Translations under genes and position numbers: made by a program | Notes under the pieces: model-generated | The model's database searches: none | Told to the model about the DNA's origin: nothing | What the model saw: only the letters and a program-made list of their open reading frames with translations | Source: an uncultured Oscillospiraceae bacterium | Lineage (GTDB): Bacteria; Bacillota; Clostridia; Oscillospirales; Oscillospiraceae | Reading direction: 5' to 3' | DNA length: 12,732 nucleotides | Assembly (NCBI GenBank): GCA_910587785.1 | Contig: CAJUOA010000094.1 | Coordinates: 1 to 12,732 of the forward strand | Part shown: positions 1-8,016 of the stretch, piece by piece | Numbering within the stretch: position 1 is the stretch's first letter | How the letters are laid out: every line of letters starts with the position of its first letter

Positions 1-849
1 GTTGGGGTCGTGGGCGGGGGTCATCTTCACCGCGCCGGTGCCGAAGCCCAGCTCGACGTACTCGTCGGCCACGATGGGGAGCTCCCGTCCGATGACAGGC
101 AGGATGCAGGTCTTGCCCACCAGGTGCTTGAAGCGCTCGTCCTCCGGGTTCACGGCCACGCCGGTGTCGCCCATCATGGTCTCCGGGCGGGTGGTGGCCA
201 CCACCAGGTCCCCGGAAGCGTCGGAGAGGGGGTAGCGGATATACCAGAGGTGGCCGGGCTTGTCCTCGTACTCGACCTCCGCGTCGGAGAGGGCGGTGGC
301 GCAGTGGGGGCACCAGTTGATGATGCGGCTGCCCTTGTAGATGAGGCCCTTGTCGTAGAGCTCGCAGAAGGCCTCCCGCACGGCCTTGGAAAGCCCCTCG
401 TCCATGGTAAAGCGGGAGCGGTCCCAGTCGCAGGAGCACCCCAGCTTTTTCTGCTGCTCCACGATGCGGTGGCCGTATTTGTTCTTCCAGTCCCACACCC
501 GCTCCAGGAACTTCTCACGGCCCAGGTCATGGCGGGTGAGCCCCTCGTTCTTGCGCAGCTCCTCCTCCACCTTGATCTGGGTGGCGATGCCCGCGTGGTC
601 CACGCCGGGCATCCACATGGCCTCATAACCCTGCATCCGCTTGTAGCGGATCAGCATGTCCTGGAGGGCATCGTCCATGGCGTGGCCCATGTGGAGCTGT
701 CCGGTGACGTTGGGGGGCGGCATGACGATGGAGAAGGGCTCCTTCGCCGGGTTGGGCGCGGCCTTGAAGCACCCGGCGTCCATCCACGCCTGGTAGATGC
801 TCCCCTCCACCTCCTGGGGCTCGTAGGTCTTTGGCAGTTCTTTTCTCAT
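1..849 (-). CDS. valS: Valyl-tRNA synthetase, N-terminal part (runs off the window)
   Basis: Class I aminoacyl-tRNA synthetase that charges tRNA-Val in the cytoplasm. The first 283 codons are present and the rest lies beyond position 1. The class I HIGH-type signature is seen as HMGH at residues 53-56 within PPPNVTGQLHMGHA, followed by the ValRS-type WMPGVDHAGIATQ. The start of the CP1 editing domain is also visible (VVATTRPETMMGDTG, then GTGAVKMTPAHDPN at the window edge). These features separate it from IleRS and LeuRS. The ATG at 849 is supported by an AAGGAG ribosome-binding site at 858-863, 8 nt upstream. The gene is preceded by a T-box leader whose specifier reads a valine codon, which independently confirms the identity. 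The KMSKS loop and anticodon-binding domain are outside the window. Confidence 0.97.
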   Translation of the reverse strand, partial: MRKELPKTYEPQEVEGSIYQAWMDAGCFKAAPNPAKEPFSIVMPPPNVTGQLHMGHAMDDALQDMLIRYKRMQGYEAMWMPGVDHAGIATQIKVEEELRKNEGLTRHDLGREKFLERVWDWKNKYGHRIVEQQKKLGCSCDWDRSRFTMDEGLSKAVREAFCELYDKGLIYKGSRIINWCPHCATALSDAEVEYEDKPGHLWYIRYPLSDASGDLVVATTRPETMMGDTGVAVNPEDERFKHLVGKTCILPVIGRELPIVADEYVELGFGTGAVKMTPAHDPN

Positions 850-863
850 AAGCGACACTCCTT

Positions 864-1117
864 TTTTCGGGGCGAAAAAATCCGCCCCGAGCAAATTCTG
901 CTCAGGACGGATGAAAGCATCCGCGGTACCACCTGAATTCCCCCGGGGAGGCCCGGGGACACTCTGCCTCTGTAACGGGAGGGCCCGCCGCCCCCTACGG
1001 ACCGTTCAGGGACGGGGCTCCAGGGTGACTTCCGCTCCCACCTTCCGAGGCCTCGCACCGTCCGGCCCCTCTCTGACGCGGGTGAATGAGCGTACTGATC
1101 CCTTTCTTCGCCTTTTC
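864..1117 (-). promoter_or_regulatory. T-box riboswitch leader of valS, GUC specifier
   Basis: tRNA-sensing leader RNA that lets valS be transcribed through when uncharged tRNA-Val accumulates. The T-box core, AGGTGGTACCGCGG on the minus strand, is at 921-934. The Stem I landmark AGAGAGGGGCC is present, followed by GGTGCGAGGCC resembling the distal loop. The specifier region reads GGAAGTCACCCTGGAGCC, matching the usual context GAA-NNN-A-pyrimidine-C...GAGC. The codon there is GUC (1027-1029), a valine codon. An intrinsic terminator follows the T-box core. The 5' end is inferred from the promoter -10 position. Confidence 0.93.
875..912 (-). terminator. Regulated intrinsic terminator of the valS T-box
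   Basis: On the minus strand, ATCCGTCCTGAGCA and TGCTCGGGGCGGAT form a 14-bp stem including two G-U pairs, with a GAATT loop and a run of six T. It sits directly after the T-box core, whose alternative pairing would form the antiterminator. Confidence 0.92.
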
Positions 1118-1123
1118 ACGCCC

Positions 1124-1152
1124 AGTATACAAAAGGGCGTGCGGTTTGTCAA
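1124..1152 (-). promoter_or_regulatory. Sigma-A promoter of valS
   Basis: On the minus strand: -35 TTGACA (1147-1152), a 17-nt spacer, and -10 TATACT (1124-1129). This is an almost perfect consensus. It predicts a transcription start near 1117 and a leader of about 268 nt, a normal length for a T-box leader. Confidence 0.9.
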
Positions 1153-1163
1153 GGGGGAATTTT

Positions 1164-1186
1164 GGGGCGCGGGCCGGGGCGCGGGC
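1164..1186. repeat. Two tandem copies of an 11-bp GC-rich unit
   Basis: GGGGCGCGGGC occurs at 1164-1174 and again at 1176-1186, a 12-bp period. It lies between the divergent valS and solute-binding-protein promoters, 11 bp upstream of the valS -35. It could be a protein-binding site or simple GC-rich sequence. Confidence 0.5.
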
Positions 1187-1226
1187 AGGTATGGCGTATT
1201 CTATGGCTTTTCGTCTGACTCCTGAC

Positions 1227-1255
1227 TTGAAAACGGGAGACAACTGTGTTAGAAT
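1227..1255 (+). promoter_or_regulatory. Sigma-A promoter of the solute-binding protein / histidine kinase operon
   Basis: -35 TTGAAA (1227-1232), a 17-nt spacer, and -10 TAGAAT (1250-1255). The predicted start is near 1262, giving a short leader of about 35 nt before the gene. Confidence 0.85.
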
Positions 1256-1297
1256 AGAAAATATTTCCAAGCCAACAAATGAGAGGGGCGGATGAAC

Positions 1298-2755
1298 ATG
1301 AAGCTGACAGGACATCTGAGAAGAGGGGGATCCCTGCTCTGTCTGGTATTGGCGCTGATCCTGACGGGGTGCGCTGGCAAGAGCCCCCTGGACCCCAAGG
1401 ACCCGGTGTCCCTGACTGTGTGGCACTACTACAACGGCTCCCAGCAGGCGGCCTTCGACGCGCTGGTGGAGGAGTTCAACGACTCCGTGGGCCGGGAGCG
1501 GGGCATCTACGTCCAGGGCTACTCCCAGGGCTCGGTGTCAGACCTGGAGTCCGCTGTGCGGGACGCCATCGGCGGCAAGGTGGGGGCGGAGGCCATGCCG
1601 GACATCTTCTCCTCCTACGCGGATACCGCCTATGAGGTGGAGCAGGCCGGGGCCCTGGCGGACCTCTCCGCCTACCTCGGCGGGGAGGAGCTGGAGCAGT
1701 ACGTGGACTCCTACATTGAGGAGGGGCGCATCGCGTCTGACGGTACCCTGCGTATCTTTCCCACCGCCAAGTCCACGGAGATCATGATGCTCAACAAGAC
1801 CGACTGGGACGCCTTTTCTGACGCCACCGGGGCCTCCCTGGACGCCCTTGTGACCATCGAGGGCGTGGTGGAGACCGCCAAGGCCTACTACGAGTGGACC
1901 GACGGCCTCACCCCCGGCGTGCCCGGGGACGGCAAGGCCTTCTACGGACGGGACGCCATGGCCAACTATTTCATCATCGGGATGCAGCAGCAGGGGGTGG
2001 AGCTCTTCCGGGTGGAGGGGGGCGAGATGACCCTCAACGTGCCCGAAGACGCCCTGCGCCGCCTGTGGGAGAACTACTATGTGCCCATGGTCAAGGGGTA
2101 CTTCGGCGCTTACGGCTCCTTCCGCTCGGACGACGTAAAGACCGGCGAGATCCTGGCGTACACCGGCTCCACCGCCTCGGCCATGTACTTCCCCGACCAG
2201 GTGGAGCTCGACAGCGGCGCGTATCCCATCGACTACCTGGTCCTCCCGGCCCCCATCCTGGACGGGGGGCAGAACTACGCCGTCCAGCAGGGGGCGGGCA
2301 TGGTGGTCAGCAAGTCCGACGAGCGCCATGAGTACGCGGCGGTGGAGTTTTTGAAGTGGTTCACCCAGACGGAGAACAACCTCCGCTTCGGCTGTGTCTC
2401 CGGCTACCTGCCGGTGCGCAAGGACGCGGGCAGCGTCCAGGAGCTGGACAAGGTCATCGAAGAGCAGGGCCTCACCGTGGCCCCCAAGACCTACGACTGC
2501 CTGACCGCCGTCTTTGAGCGGATGGGGGAGACCTCCCTCTATACCAACAAGAGCTTCCGGAACGGCTCCGCCGCCCGGAAGGTGCTGGAGTACCATTTGG
2601 CGGACCAGGCGGCGGCGGACCGCGCCGCCGTGGCCGCAGCCGCCGCCCGGGGGGAGGCCCTGGAGGACGCCGCGGCCCCCTATGTGTCCGACGCCGCCTT
2701 TGAGAGCTGGTACACCGGCTTCTGCGAGGCCCTTCGGGCCGCCTGCGGCAGGTAG
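1298..2755 (+). CDS. Extracellular solute-binding lipoprotein (ABC sugar-binding type), likely sensor partner
   Basis: Family 1-type extracellular solute-binding protein, anchored to the outer face of the membrane as a lipoprotein. The N-terminus has basic residues, a hydrophobic stretch and the lipobox LTGC. The lipid-modified Cys is residue 25 from this start, or 27 if translation starts at the ATG at 1292. AGGGG at 1284-1288 is only 3 nt from 1292 but 9 nt from 1298, so 1298 is preferred. After the lipobox, VSLTVWHYYNGSQQAAFDALVEEFN is the typical first strand and helix of sugar-binding members. MPDIFSSYADTAYEVEQAGALADLS is the usual DI...D...G.L..L motif region. Total size (485 aa) is typical. 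Near the C-terminus an alanine-rich segment (15 Ala in 27 residues, about residues 435-461) is unusual. No permease or ATPase gene is nearby. The next gene, 5 bp downstream, is a sensor kinase, so a ligand-presenting role to that kinase is inferred. The ligand is unknown. Confidence 0.9.
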   Translation: MKLTGHLRRGGSLLCLVLALILTGCAGKSPLDPKDPVSLTVWHYYNGSQQAAFDALVEEFNDSVGRERGIYVQGYSQGSVSDLESAVRDAIGGKVGAEAMPDIFSSYADTAYEVEQAGALADLSAYLGGEELEQYVDSYIEEGRIASDGTLRIFPTAKSTEIMMLNKTDWDAFSDATGASLDALVTIEGVVETAKAYYEWTDGLTPGVPGDGKAFYGRDAMANYFIIGMQQQGVELFRVEGGEMTLNVPEDALRRLWENYYVPMVKGYFGAYGSFRSDDVKTGEILAYTGSTASAMYFPDQVELDSGAYPIDYLVLPAPILDGGQNYAVQQGAGMVVSKSDERHEYAAVEFLKWFTQTENNLRFGCVSGYLPVRKDAGSVQELDKVIEEQGLTVAPKTYDCLTAVFERMGETSLYTNKSFRNGSAARKVLEYHLADQAAADRAAVAAAAARGEALEDAAAPYVSDAAFESWYTGFCEALRAACGR

Positions 2756-2760
2756 CTGCC

Positions 2761-5700
2761 ATGGGAGCGAAGCGTAAAACCGGGAAAAAGTCCACCATCT
2801 TCCGGATGTTCCTCCTGCCCCTCATCGGCATCATGCTCATGCAGAGCGCCATCACCATCGGTACCCTTGTCGTCCGGCGGACCACCAAGACCCTGGAGGA
2901 GTACTCCAGCAGTATGATGAGCCGCCTGGTGGAGAACCGGGGTGTGGTCCTGCAAAACGACATGAACCAGCGCTGGGCCTCCGTCTGCCAGCGGGAGGGC
3001 GATATCAACGCCGTCCTGGCGCGGTATCTGGAGGAGGCCGGGGGGAGCATGAACGGACTTATGGGCTCGAGTGAGCGGCGCTCTGAGCTCCTGGAGGCCC
3101 TTTTTCCGGAGTGCCTGGATATCCTCCAGTCCAGTTCCGTCAACGGCATCTTCCTGATCCTCACAAAGCCGGACCCCAGGGAGGCGGGGGAGTACGACGG
3201 ATTTTTCATCCGGGACTCCGACCCCAACACCAACCCCGCCAACTATACGGACCTCCTCCTGGAGCGGGGGAGCAAGGAGCTCTCCCGGGCCTGGGACATC
3301 CCCCTGGATACCAACTGGACCACCCGCTTCCACATGGACGGGGAGGGGGAGAATCCGGCGGATCGGTTCTTCTATGAGCCCTGGCGGGCCGGACGGGACT
3401 ATCCGTACGCGGACACGGAGGACCTGGGCTACTGGTCGCCGCCCTTCTCCCTGGAGAAGGAGCGGCCGGACCCCCATGAGATGATCGCCTACTCCCTGCC
3501 CCTGCGCTGGAAGGGCCGGACCTACGGCGTGCTGGGAATCGAGATCTCCAGCCGCCGGCTGGGGGACTACTTCCCCGTCTCCGAGCTCAACGACTCCCAG
3601 CAGTCCGGGTACCTCCTGGCCCTGCGGCAGTCCGGCGGCGCCTGCCGCCCCCTGGTGGGCAAGGGCATCCTCTACGACCAGGTCCGCAGCGCCTCCGAGA
3701 GCTTTGACCTGGAGGAGACGGGCTATGCGGACCTGCGCCGGGTGCGGGACGTGAAGCTGGGCGGGCAGGGCGTCTACGCCGTGGTGCGCCCCCTGAAGCT
3801 CTACAGCACCAACGTGCCCTACGAGGACACGGACTGGGTCCTCCTGGGCCTGGACACGGAGGACGACCTCTTCGGCATGAGCCGGCTGCTCTACATCTGG
3901 ATCGTGGCGGCGGTGCTCATCGGCCTGGGCTTCGGCGTGCTGGGCATCTACCTGATGGTGCGCCACCTCACCAGACCGGTCCAGCGGCTCATGGACGCCA
4001 TCAGCGGCGGCCGCGCGGGCCTGCAGGGCTTCAAGCCCTCCAATATCCTGGAGATCGACGCCCTCTACGGCGTGGTGGTAGACCTGACGGAGCAGCAGCG
4101 GGAGGCGGAGAACATCCTCCTGGAGGAGAAAGAGCGCTACAAGGTGGCCCTGGAATCCTCCCGGGACATCTTCTTCTCCTACGACCTGCGCACCAAGACC
4201 CTGGACATCGTCAACCACCCCACCATGAGCGGCTGCTGGGAGTGCGGCAGCTATGGGGGCGGCTTCATCGACCCGGCCTTCATCTGCGAGGCGGACCGCG
4301 CCCGTGTGGTCCCGGCGCTGGAGAGCGGGACGGACAGCGTGAACGTGGAGTTCCGCCTGCGGTGGCCGGAGGACGCGGACTACCGCTGGGTGGCCCTCAC
4401 GGGCACGGTGGTCTGCGACACCGACGGACAGCGCTGGAAGCTGGTGGGCAGCATCCGGGACATCCAGGAGCAGAAGGACCGGGAGGCCGAGCAGCTCCGC
4501 CGCAGCGCCGTGGACGGCGTCACCGGGCTCTACGCCTGGCGGGCCGGTTTGGAGAGGATCGCGGAGCACCGCGCCCAGCGGCCGGAGGGCGTGATGGTGA
4601 GCTTCCTCCTGGAGGAGCTGCGGCAGATCAATGAGAAGAACGGCATCGTCTTCGGCGACATGATCCTGGAGGAGCTGGGGGGCCTGGTGCGGGAGCGCTG
4701 CCAGGCCCTGGAGGCGTCCGGCGGCGGGACCGCCGCCCTGCGTCTGAACCGGGATGAGCTCGCCATCTGGCTGGAGGGCCGTACGGAGGACCAGGCGTCG
4801 GACCTCGCGGCGGCGCTGGTGAAGGAGGCCGCCGGCCGCTTCCCGGAGGAGATCTTTTCCGTCCGCCTGCGGGCCGGCGTGGCCCGGGGGGACCGGGACC
4901 GGGATACGCCCCGGCTGATCCGCATGGCCAAGCTGGCCCGGAGCGCCCCGCGCACCGGCGGCGGGGCCGTCCCCCGCTTCGACAGCCTCCCGGCACGGGA
5001 CCGGTCCCCCCTCCCGCCCCTCCAGGAGCAGGAGAGCAGCGCCGTGGGCTACGGCGAGAACGTGGGGCTGGTGTCCGTGGCGCTGAACCTCTTCGGCAAG
5101 GGCGGGGACTTTCCGGCCCAGCTGCTGCTGATGGTGCGCAAGATCGGCCGGTACTACCGGGCCGGGAGCGTGCTGGTGAGCCTGCTGCGCGCGGACTTCA
5201 ACGCCAGTTATCTCACCTGCCAGTGGCGGCGGGACGGCGCGTCCCCCGCCGGAGAGGTGCGCAAGTACATGGAGGCGGATAAGACGGCCTTCCTCGCGTG
5301 GCTGGGCGGGGAGGAGGTGCGCCGCCTCACTGCGGAGGACAGCGTCCTGGAGCCCATCCAGCGACTTTTGAACGTCCCTCAGGGACAGGAGGGCGTGGTC
5401 CTGCCCATGTATGACAGCGGCAGCTATATGGGGAGCGTCTGCATCCTGGACGCGCCGCCGGACCTCCTGGAGGACCCGGAGACCCGGCAGGAGCTTGCGG
5501 AGCTGGGACGGGTCATCCAGGGACAGCTCAACCAGCAGCAGTATGACCTCGCAAGCAAAGCCAAGAGCGAGTTCCTCTCCCGCATGAGCCACGAGATCCG
5601 CACCCCCATGAACGGCATCATCGGCATGACGGCCATCGCCCTCCAGAAGGGGCAGAGCCAGGAGCGGGTGCTGGACTGCCTGCAAAAGATCCAGTCCTCC

Positions 5701-6678
5701 TCCGACTACCTGCTGGGTCTCATCAACGACATCCTGGACATGTCCAAGATCGAGAGCGGCAAGATGAAGCTGGAGCCGGTGAACTTCGACATGGGGGAGC
5801 TCCTGGGCACCATCCGGGAGCTCATCGCCCCCCAGGCTTCGGCCAAGGGCATTACCTTCACCCAGCACAGCGCCCTGCGCCGCACCTGGTTTTCAGCGGA
5901 CCGGATGCGTATCAGTCAGGTGCTCATCAATCTGCTGGGCAACGCCGTGAAGTTCACCCCCCAGGGGGGCGAGGTGACGCTGACTGTGGAGGAGGCGGGC
6001 GCGCCCTCCGGCCAAGAGGCCCTGGTCCGCTTCACCGTGCGGGACACCGGCGTGGGCATCCCCAAGGAGGAGCAGGACCGGGTGTTCCGGGCCTTCGAGC
6101 AGGCCTCCGGCGCAAATCCCGCCAAGCAGCAGGGCACCGGCCTGGGCCTCTCCATCAGCAGCCGCCTGGTGCAGCTGATGGGGAGCAGCATCCGGCTGGA
6201 GAGCGCCCCCGGGGAGGGCAGTGCCTTCAGCTTTGCCGTTCCCCTCACCCTGGGCAGGGAGGAGGACGCCGGGACGGAGACGGAGGAGCTGACCTTCAGC
6301 GGACGCCGCATCCTGGTGGTGGAGGACAATGAGCTCAACGCCGAGATCGCCCAGTGCCTCCTGGAGGAGCGGGATTTCACTGTGGAGTGCGTCTACGACG
6401 GCTCCCAGGCGGTGGAGCGCATCCGCTCCACGCCGCCTGGGACCTACGACGTGATCCTCATGGACATTATGATGCCGGTGATGGACGGCCTGGACGCCAC
6501 CCGGGCCATCCGGGCCATGGACCGGGAGGACTGCAAGACCATCCCCATCATCGCTATGTCGGCCAACGCCTTTGACGACGACCTGAAAAAGTCGGTGGCC
6601 TGCGGTATGAACGGCCATTTATCGAAGCCGGTGGAGGTGGAGAAGCTCTACCAGGTCCTCCACCAGGTTTTGCAGTAA
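2761..6678 (+). CDS. Hybrid sensor histidine kinase with degenerate GGDEF domain
   Basis: Membrane sensor kinase of 1305 residues. Order seen: TM1 (about 14-38); an extracellular region (about 40-375) resembling a double Cache sensor (YWSPPF..., IAYSLPL...GRTYGVLGIEIS); TM2 (about 376-400); a HAMP-like linker; a PAS region (about 461-575); a GGDEF-like region (about 584-745); a GAF-like region (about 760-925); HisKA with phosphoacceptor His944 in MSHEIRTPMNG; HATPase_c with Asn1061, DTGVGIP (1095-1101) and GTGLGLS (1125-1131); and a C-terminal receiver with E1188/D1189, phosphoacceptor Asp1235, Ser1267 and Lys1289. The GGDEF-like region starts DGVTGLYAW but has NRDEL (663-667) where the active motif should be, so cyclic-di-GMP synthesis is unlikely. 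It follows the solute-binding gene by 5 bp and shares its promoter. A weak AGG lies about 8 nt before the ATG. No output domain or response regulator follows, so the downstream target is not in the window. Kinase assignment is firm; Cache and GAF calls are by pattern. Confidence 0.95.
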   Translation: MGAKRKTGKKSTIFRMFLLPLIGIMLMQSAITIGTLVVRRTTKTLEEYSSSMMSRLVENRGVVLQNDMNQRWASVCQREGDINAVLARYLEEAGGSMNGLMGSSERRSELLEALFPECLDILQSSSVNGIFLILTKPDPREAGEYDGFFIRDSDPNTNPANYTDLLLERGSKELSRAWDIPLDTNWTTRFHMDGEGENPADRFFYEPWRAGRDYPYADTEDLGYWSPPFSLEKERPDPHEMIAYSLPLRWKGRTYGVLGIEISSRRLGDYFPVSELNDSQQSGYLLALRQSGGACRPLVGKGILYDQVRSASESFDLEETGYADLRRVRDVKLGGQGVYAVVRPLKLYSTNVPYEDTDWVLLGLDTEDDLFGMSRLLYIWIVAAVLIGLGFGVLGIYLMVRHLTRPVQRLMDAISGGRAGLQGFKPSNILEIDALYGVVVDLTEQQREAENILLEEKERYKVALESSRDIFFSYDLRTKTLDIVNHPTMSGCWECGSYGGGFIDPAFICEADRARVVPALESGTDSVNVEFRLRWPEDADYRWVALTGTVVCDTDGQRWKLVGSIRDIQEQKDREAEQLRRSAVDGVTGLYAWRAGLERIAEHRAQRPEGVMVSFLLEELRQINEKNGIVFGDMILEELGGLVRERCQALEASGGGTAALRLNRDELAIWLEGRTEDQASDLAAALVKEAAGRFPEEIFSVRLRAGVARGDRDRDTPRLIRMAKLARSAPRTGGGAVPRFDSLPARDRSPLPPLQEQESSAVGYGENVGLVSVALNLFGKGGDFPAQLLLMVRKIGRYYRAGSVLVSLLRADFNASYLTCQWRRDGASPAGEVRKYMEADKTAFLAWLGGEEVRRLTAEDSVLEPIQRLLNVPQGQEGVVLPMYDSGSYMGSVCILDAPPDLLEDPETRQELAELGRVIQGQLNQQQYDLASKAKSEFLSRMSHEIRTPMNGIIGMTAIALQKGQSQERVLDCLQKIQSSSDYLLGLINDILDMSKIESGKMKLEPVNFDMGELLGTIRELIAPQASAKGITFTQHSALRRTWFSADRMRISQVLINLLGNAVKFTPQGGEVTLTVEEAGAPSGQEALVRFTVRDTGVGIPKEEQDRVFRAFEQASGANPAKQQGTGLGLSISSRLVQLMGSSIRLESAPGEGSAFSFAVPLTLGREEDAGTETEELTFSGRRILVVEDNELNAEIAQCLLEERDFTVECVYDGSQAVERIRSTPPGTYDVILMDIMMPVMDGLDATRAIRAMDREDCKTIPIIAMSANAFDDDLKKSVACGMNGHLSKPVEVEKLYQVLHQVLQ

Positions 6679-6697
6679 AAACAGCATAGAAGCAGGC

Positions 6698-6732
6698 GCG
6701 GGACGGAGAAAACTTCTCCGTCCCGCCCTTTT
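6698..6732 (+). terminator. Intrinsic terminator of the kinase operon
   Basis: A 13-bp perfect stem (6698-6710 with 6714-6726), a 3-nt AAC loop, then CCTTTT. It lies 20 bp after the kinase stop and 10 bp before the stop of the convergent sleC. On the minus strand the nearest T-run is about 15 nt past the stem, so it is mainly a plus-strand terminator. Confidence 0.88.
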
Positions 6733-6741
6733 GAGCCCCAT

Positions 6742-7980
6742 TCAGGACAGCTTCGCCACGGCCACGAACACGTTCGATATCTCGTACCACGCGGCGAAGT
6801 CCACACTGCCGGTCTGGGGCAGGTGGAAGATCTTCTGGAACTCCAGCACCGCCGCCTGGGTAGCGGCGCCGTACACGCCGTCCGCCGCCGTCCGGGGGAT
6901 GGCGGGGTAGTTCCTGGAGATGACACCCAGCTGCTCCTGGATGGTGCGCACCGCCTCCCCCTCGCTGCCCAGGGACAGGACCTCGCCGCCGTAGGAGATA
7001 GGGATGCCCTCCACCTTCTCCGCGCTTTTTAAGTAGATTTCCGCGCCGTAGTACTTGCGCAGGATGCTCACCGCGTCCCAGCCCTGCTCCCCCAGGGCCT
7101 GGGACCCCCATTGGCTCAGACCGCTGCACTGGGTCCGCCGCCCGTCGCAGTACTGGGTGAAAAGGGGCTGGGCGATGCCCTCCCGGGTGATGTAGGTGGT
7201 GAAGAGATCGTCCACCACCACGCTGATCTCCTCGAAGAGAGTCCGCCCGTGGGCGTAGGACTGGTCAAAGGCGGTGGAGGAGGTGATGGTGAAGCCGTAC
7301 CCCTTGCCCCGGTACCACTCTGTGTAGACCCGGTTGAGGGTGAAGGAGAGGATGGCCAGGACGTTGGCCTTGATGGCCTCGGTCTTCCAGGTGGAGTAGA
7401 TTTCCGAGCAGGCCACGTTCTTGATGTAGTCCTTGAAGGGTACCCAGTAGTCGGGGGCGGAGGGGTCGTCGGGCCGCCCGGCGTGGACCACCACGTATTC
7501 CGGGATCACCGGCTCCGGCAGGACCACCAGGCCCTCCGGGTCCGGCAGGGGCTTGACCTCCGCCTCCGGCTCCCGTGTGGAGGGCGGGCCCCAGAGGGCG
7601 TGGGGGGCCAGGAGCAGGTTGCGAACGTTGAACCCCCCGGTCTTTGCGGGGGAGAGGGCCGCCCGCTGGATGGACCGGCCCGTGGGGAGCACCTCCACGC
7701 CGCCGATGTGGAGCGTCTCAAGCCCCCCGGCGGAGACCGTGACGTTGTAGACGGCATAGGGCCGCTGGGCGGCCTCCCCCTCGGCCACCGAGAACTCGAT
7801 GGGCGGCGCGGGCAGGGAGAAAAAGGGCGTCTGTCCCGACGCGTCCGTGCGGGCCTCGGCCAGCACCGCGCCGGTCTCCGGGTCCGTCACCCGGACAGCG
7901 GCGTCGGAGACGGGCTCCGGCGTCTCCCCCGCCGTGACGGACACCTGTAAATTGCCGGTGTCCAGATAGGTTGGATTCAT
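6742..7980 (-). CDS. sleC: Spore cortex-lytic enzyme SleC (pro-form)
   Basis: Germination enzyme that degrades spore cortex peptidoglycan; in clostridia it is stored as an inactive precursor and activated by Csp proteases (established for C. perfringens and C. difficile). The 412-residue length matches SleC. Residues 1-110 form a beta-rich N-terminal prodomain (TDASGQTPFFSLPAPPIEFSV, IGGVEVLPTG). Residues about 178-315 are SpoIID/LytB-like: VPFKDYIKNVACSEIYSTW, then EAIKANVLAILSFTLNRVYTEW. Glu193 matches the catalytic Glu position of SpoIID. FTQYCDGRRTQCSGLSQWG is also present. Residues about 335-398 form a peptidoglycan-binding domain (LGSEGEAVRTIQEQLG, DGVYGAATQAAVLEFQ). The Val-Val at 152-153 is a plausible activation site by position compared with C. 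perfringens (inference). There is no signal peptide, as expected for a protein made in the mother cell. The start has a strong AAAGGAGG 9 nt upstream. It diverges from two csp genes 83 bp away and converges on the kinase operon. Confidence 0.9.
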   Translation of the reverse strand: MNPTYLDTGNLQVSVTAGETPEPVSDAAVRVTDPETGAVLAEARTDASGQTPFFSLPAPPIEFSVAEGEAAQRPYAVYNVTVSAGGLETLHIGGVEVLPTGRSIQRAALSPAKTGGFNVRNLLLAPHALWGPPSTREPEAEVKPLPDPEGLVVLPEPVIPEYVVVHAGRPDDPSAPDYWVPFKDYIKNVACSEIYSTWKTEAIKANVLAILSFTLNRVYTEWYRGKGYGFTITSSTAFDQSYAHGRTLFEEISVVVDDLFTTYITREGIAQPLFTQYCDGRRTQCSGLSQWGSQALGEQGWDAVSILRKYYGAEIYLKSAEKVEGIPISYGGEVLSLGSEGEAVRTIQEQLGVISRNYPAIPRTAADGVYGAATQAAVLEFQKIFHLPQTGSVDFAAWYEISNVFVAVAKLS

Positions 7981-7998
7981 AACGGCAGTCCTCCTTTC

Positions 7999-8016
7999 CG
8001 TATACTAGCATATGCG
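7999..8016. promoter_or_regulatory. Imperfect palindrome in the sleC/cspB divergent region
   Basis: CGTATACTAGCATATGCG has self-complementary ends (6 positions each side, one G-T) around 6 central bases. It is the only AT-rich patch in the 83-bp spacer, so it likely contains -10 sequence or an operator. I could not match a convincing sigma-E, sigma-G or sigma-A promoter pair here. Confidence 0.35.

Noticed and set aside
10..936. 308-codon open frame on the plus strand opposite valS and its leader
   Set aside because: The minus strand encodes clear ValRS motifs and the frame runs into the T-box structure.
1538..2596. 352-codon open frame on the minus strand opposite the solute-binding gene
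   Set aside because: His/Gly/Val-rich shadow translation with no family features.
4501..4995. Active diguanylate cyclase function for the kinase
   Set aside because: The signature is NRDEL instead of GG(D/E)EF, so the catalytic loop glycines are missing.
2680..5868. Very long open frame (1062 codons) on the minus strand opposite the kinase
   Set aside because: Composition artefact of GC-rich coding DNA: the product is His/Leu/Gly/Pro/Arg-rich without recognisable domains, and the plus-strand kinase has a full set of conserved motifs.
7111..7950. 279-codon open frame on the plus strand opposite sleC
   Set aside because: Low-complexity Gly/Val/Asp-rich product; sleC on the other strand has recognisable domains and a strong ribosome-binding site.
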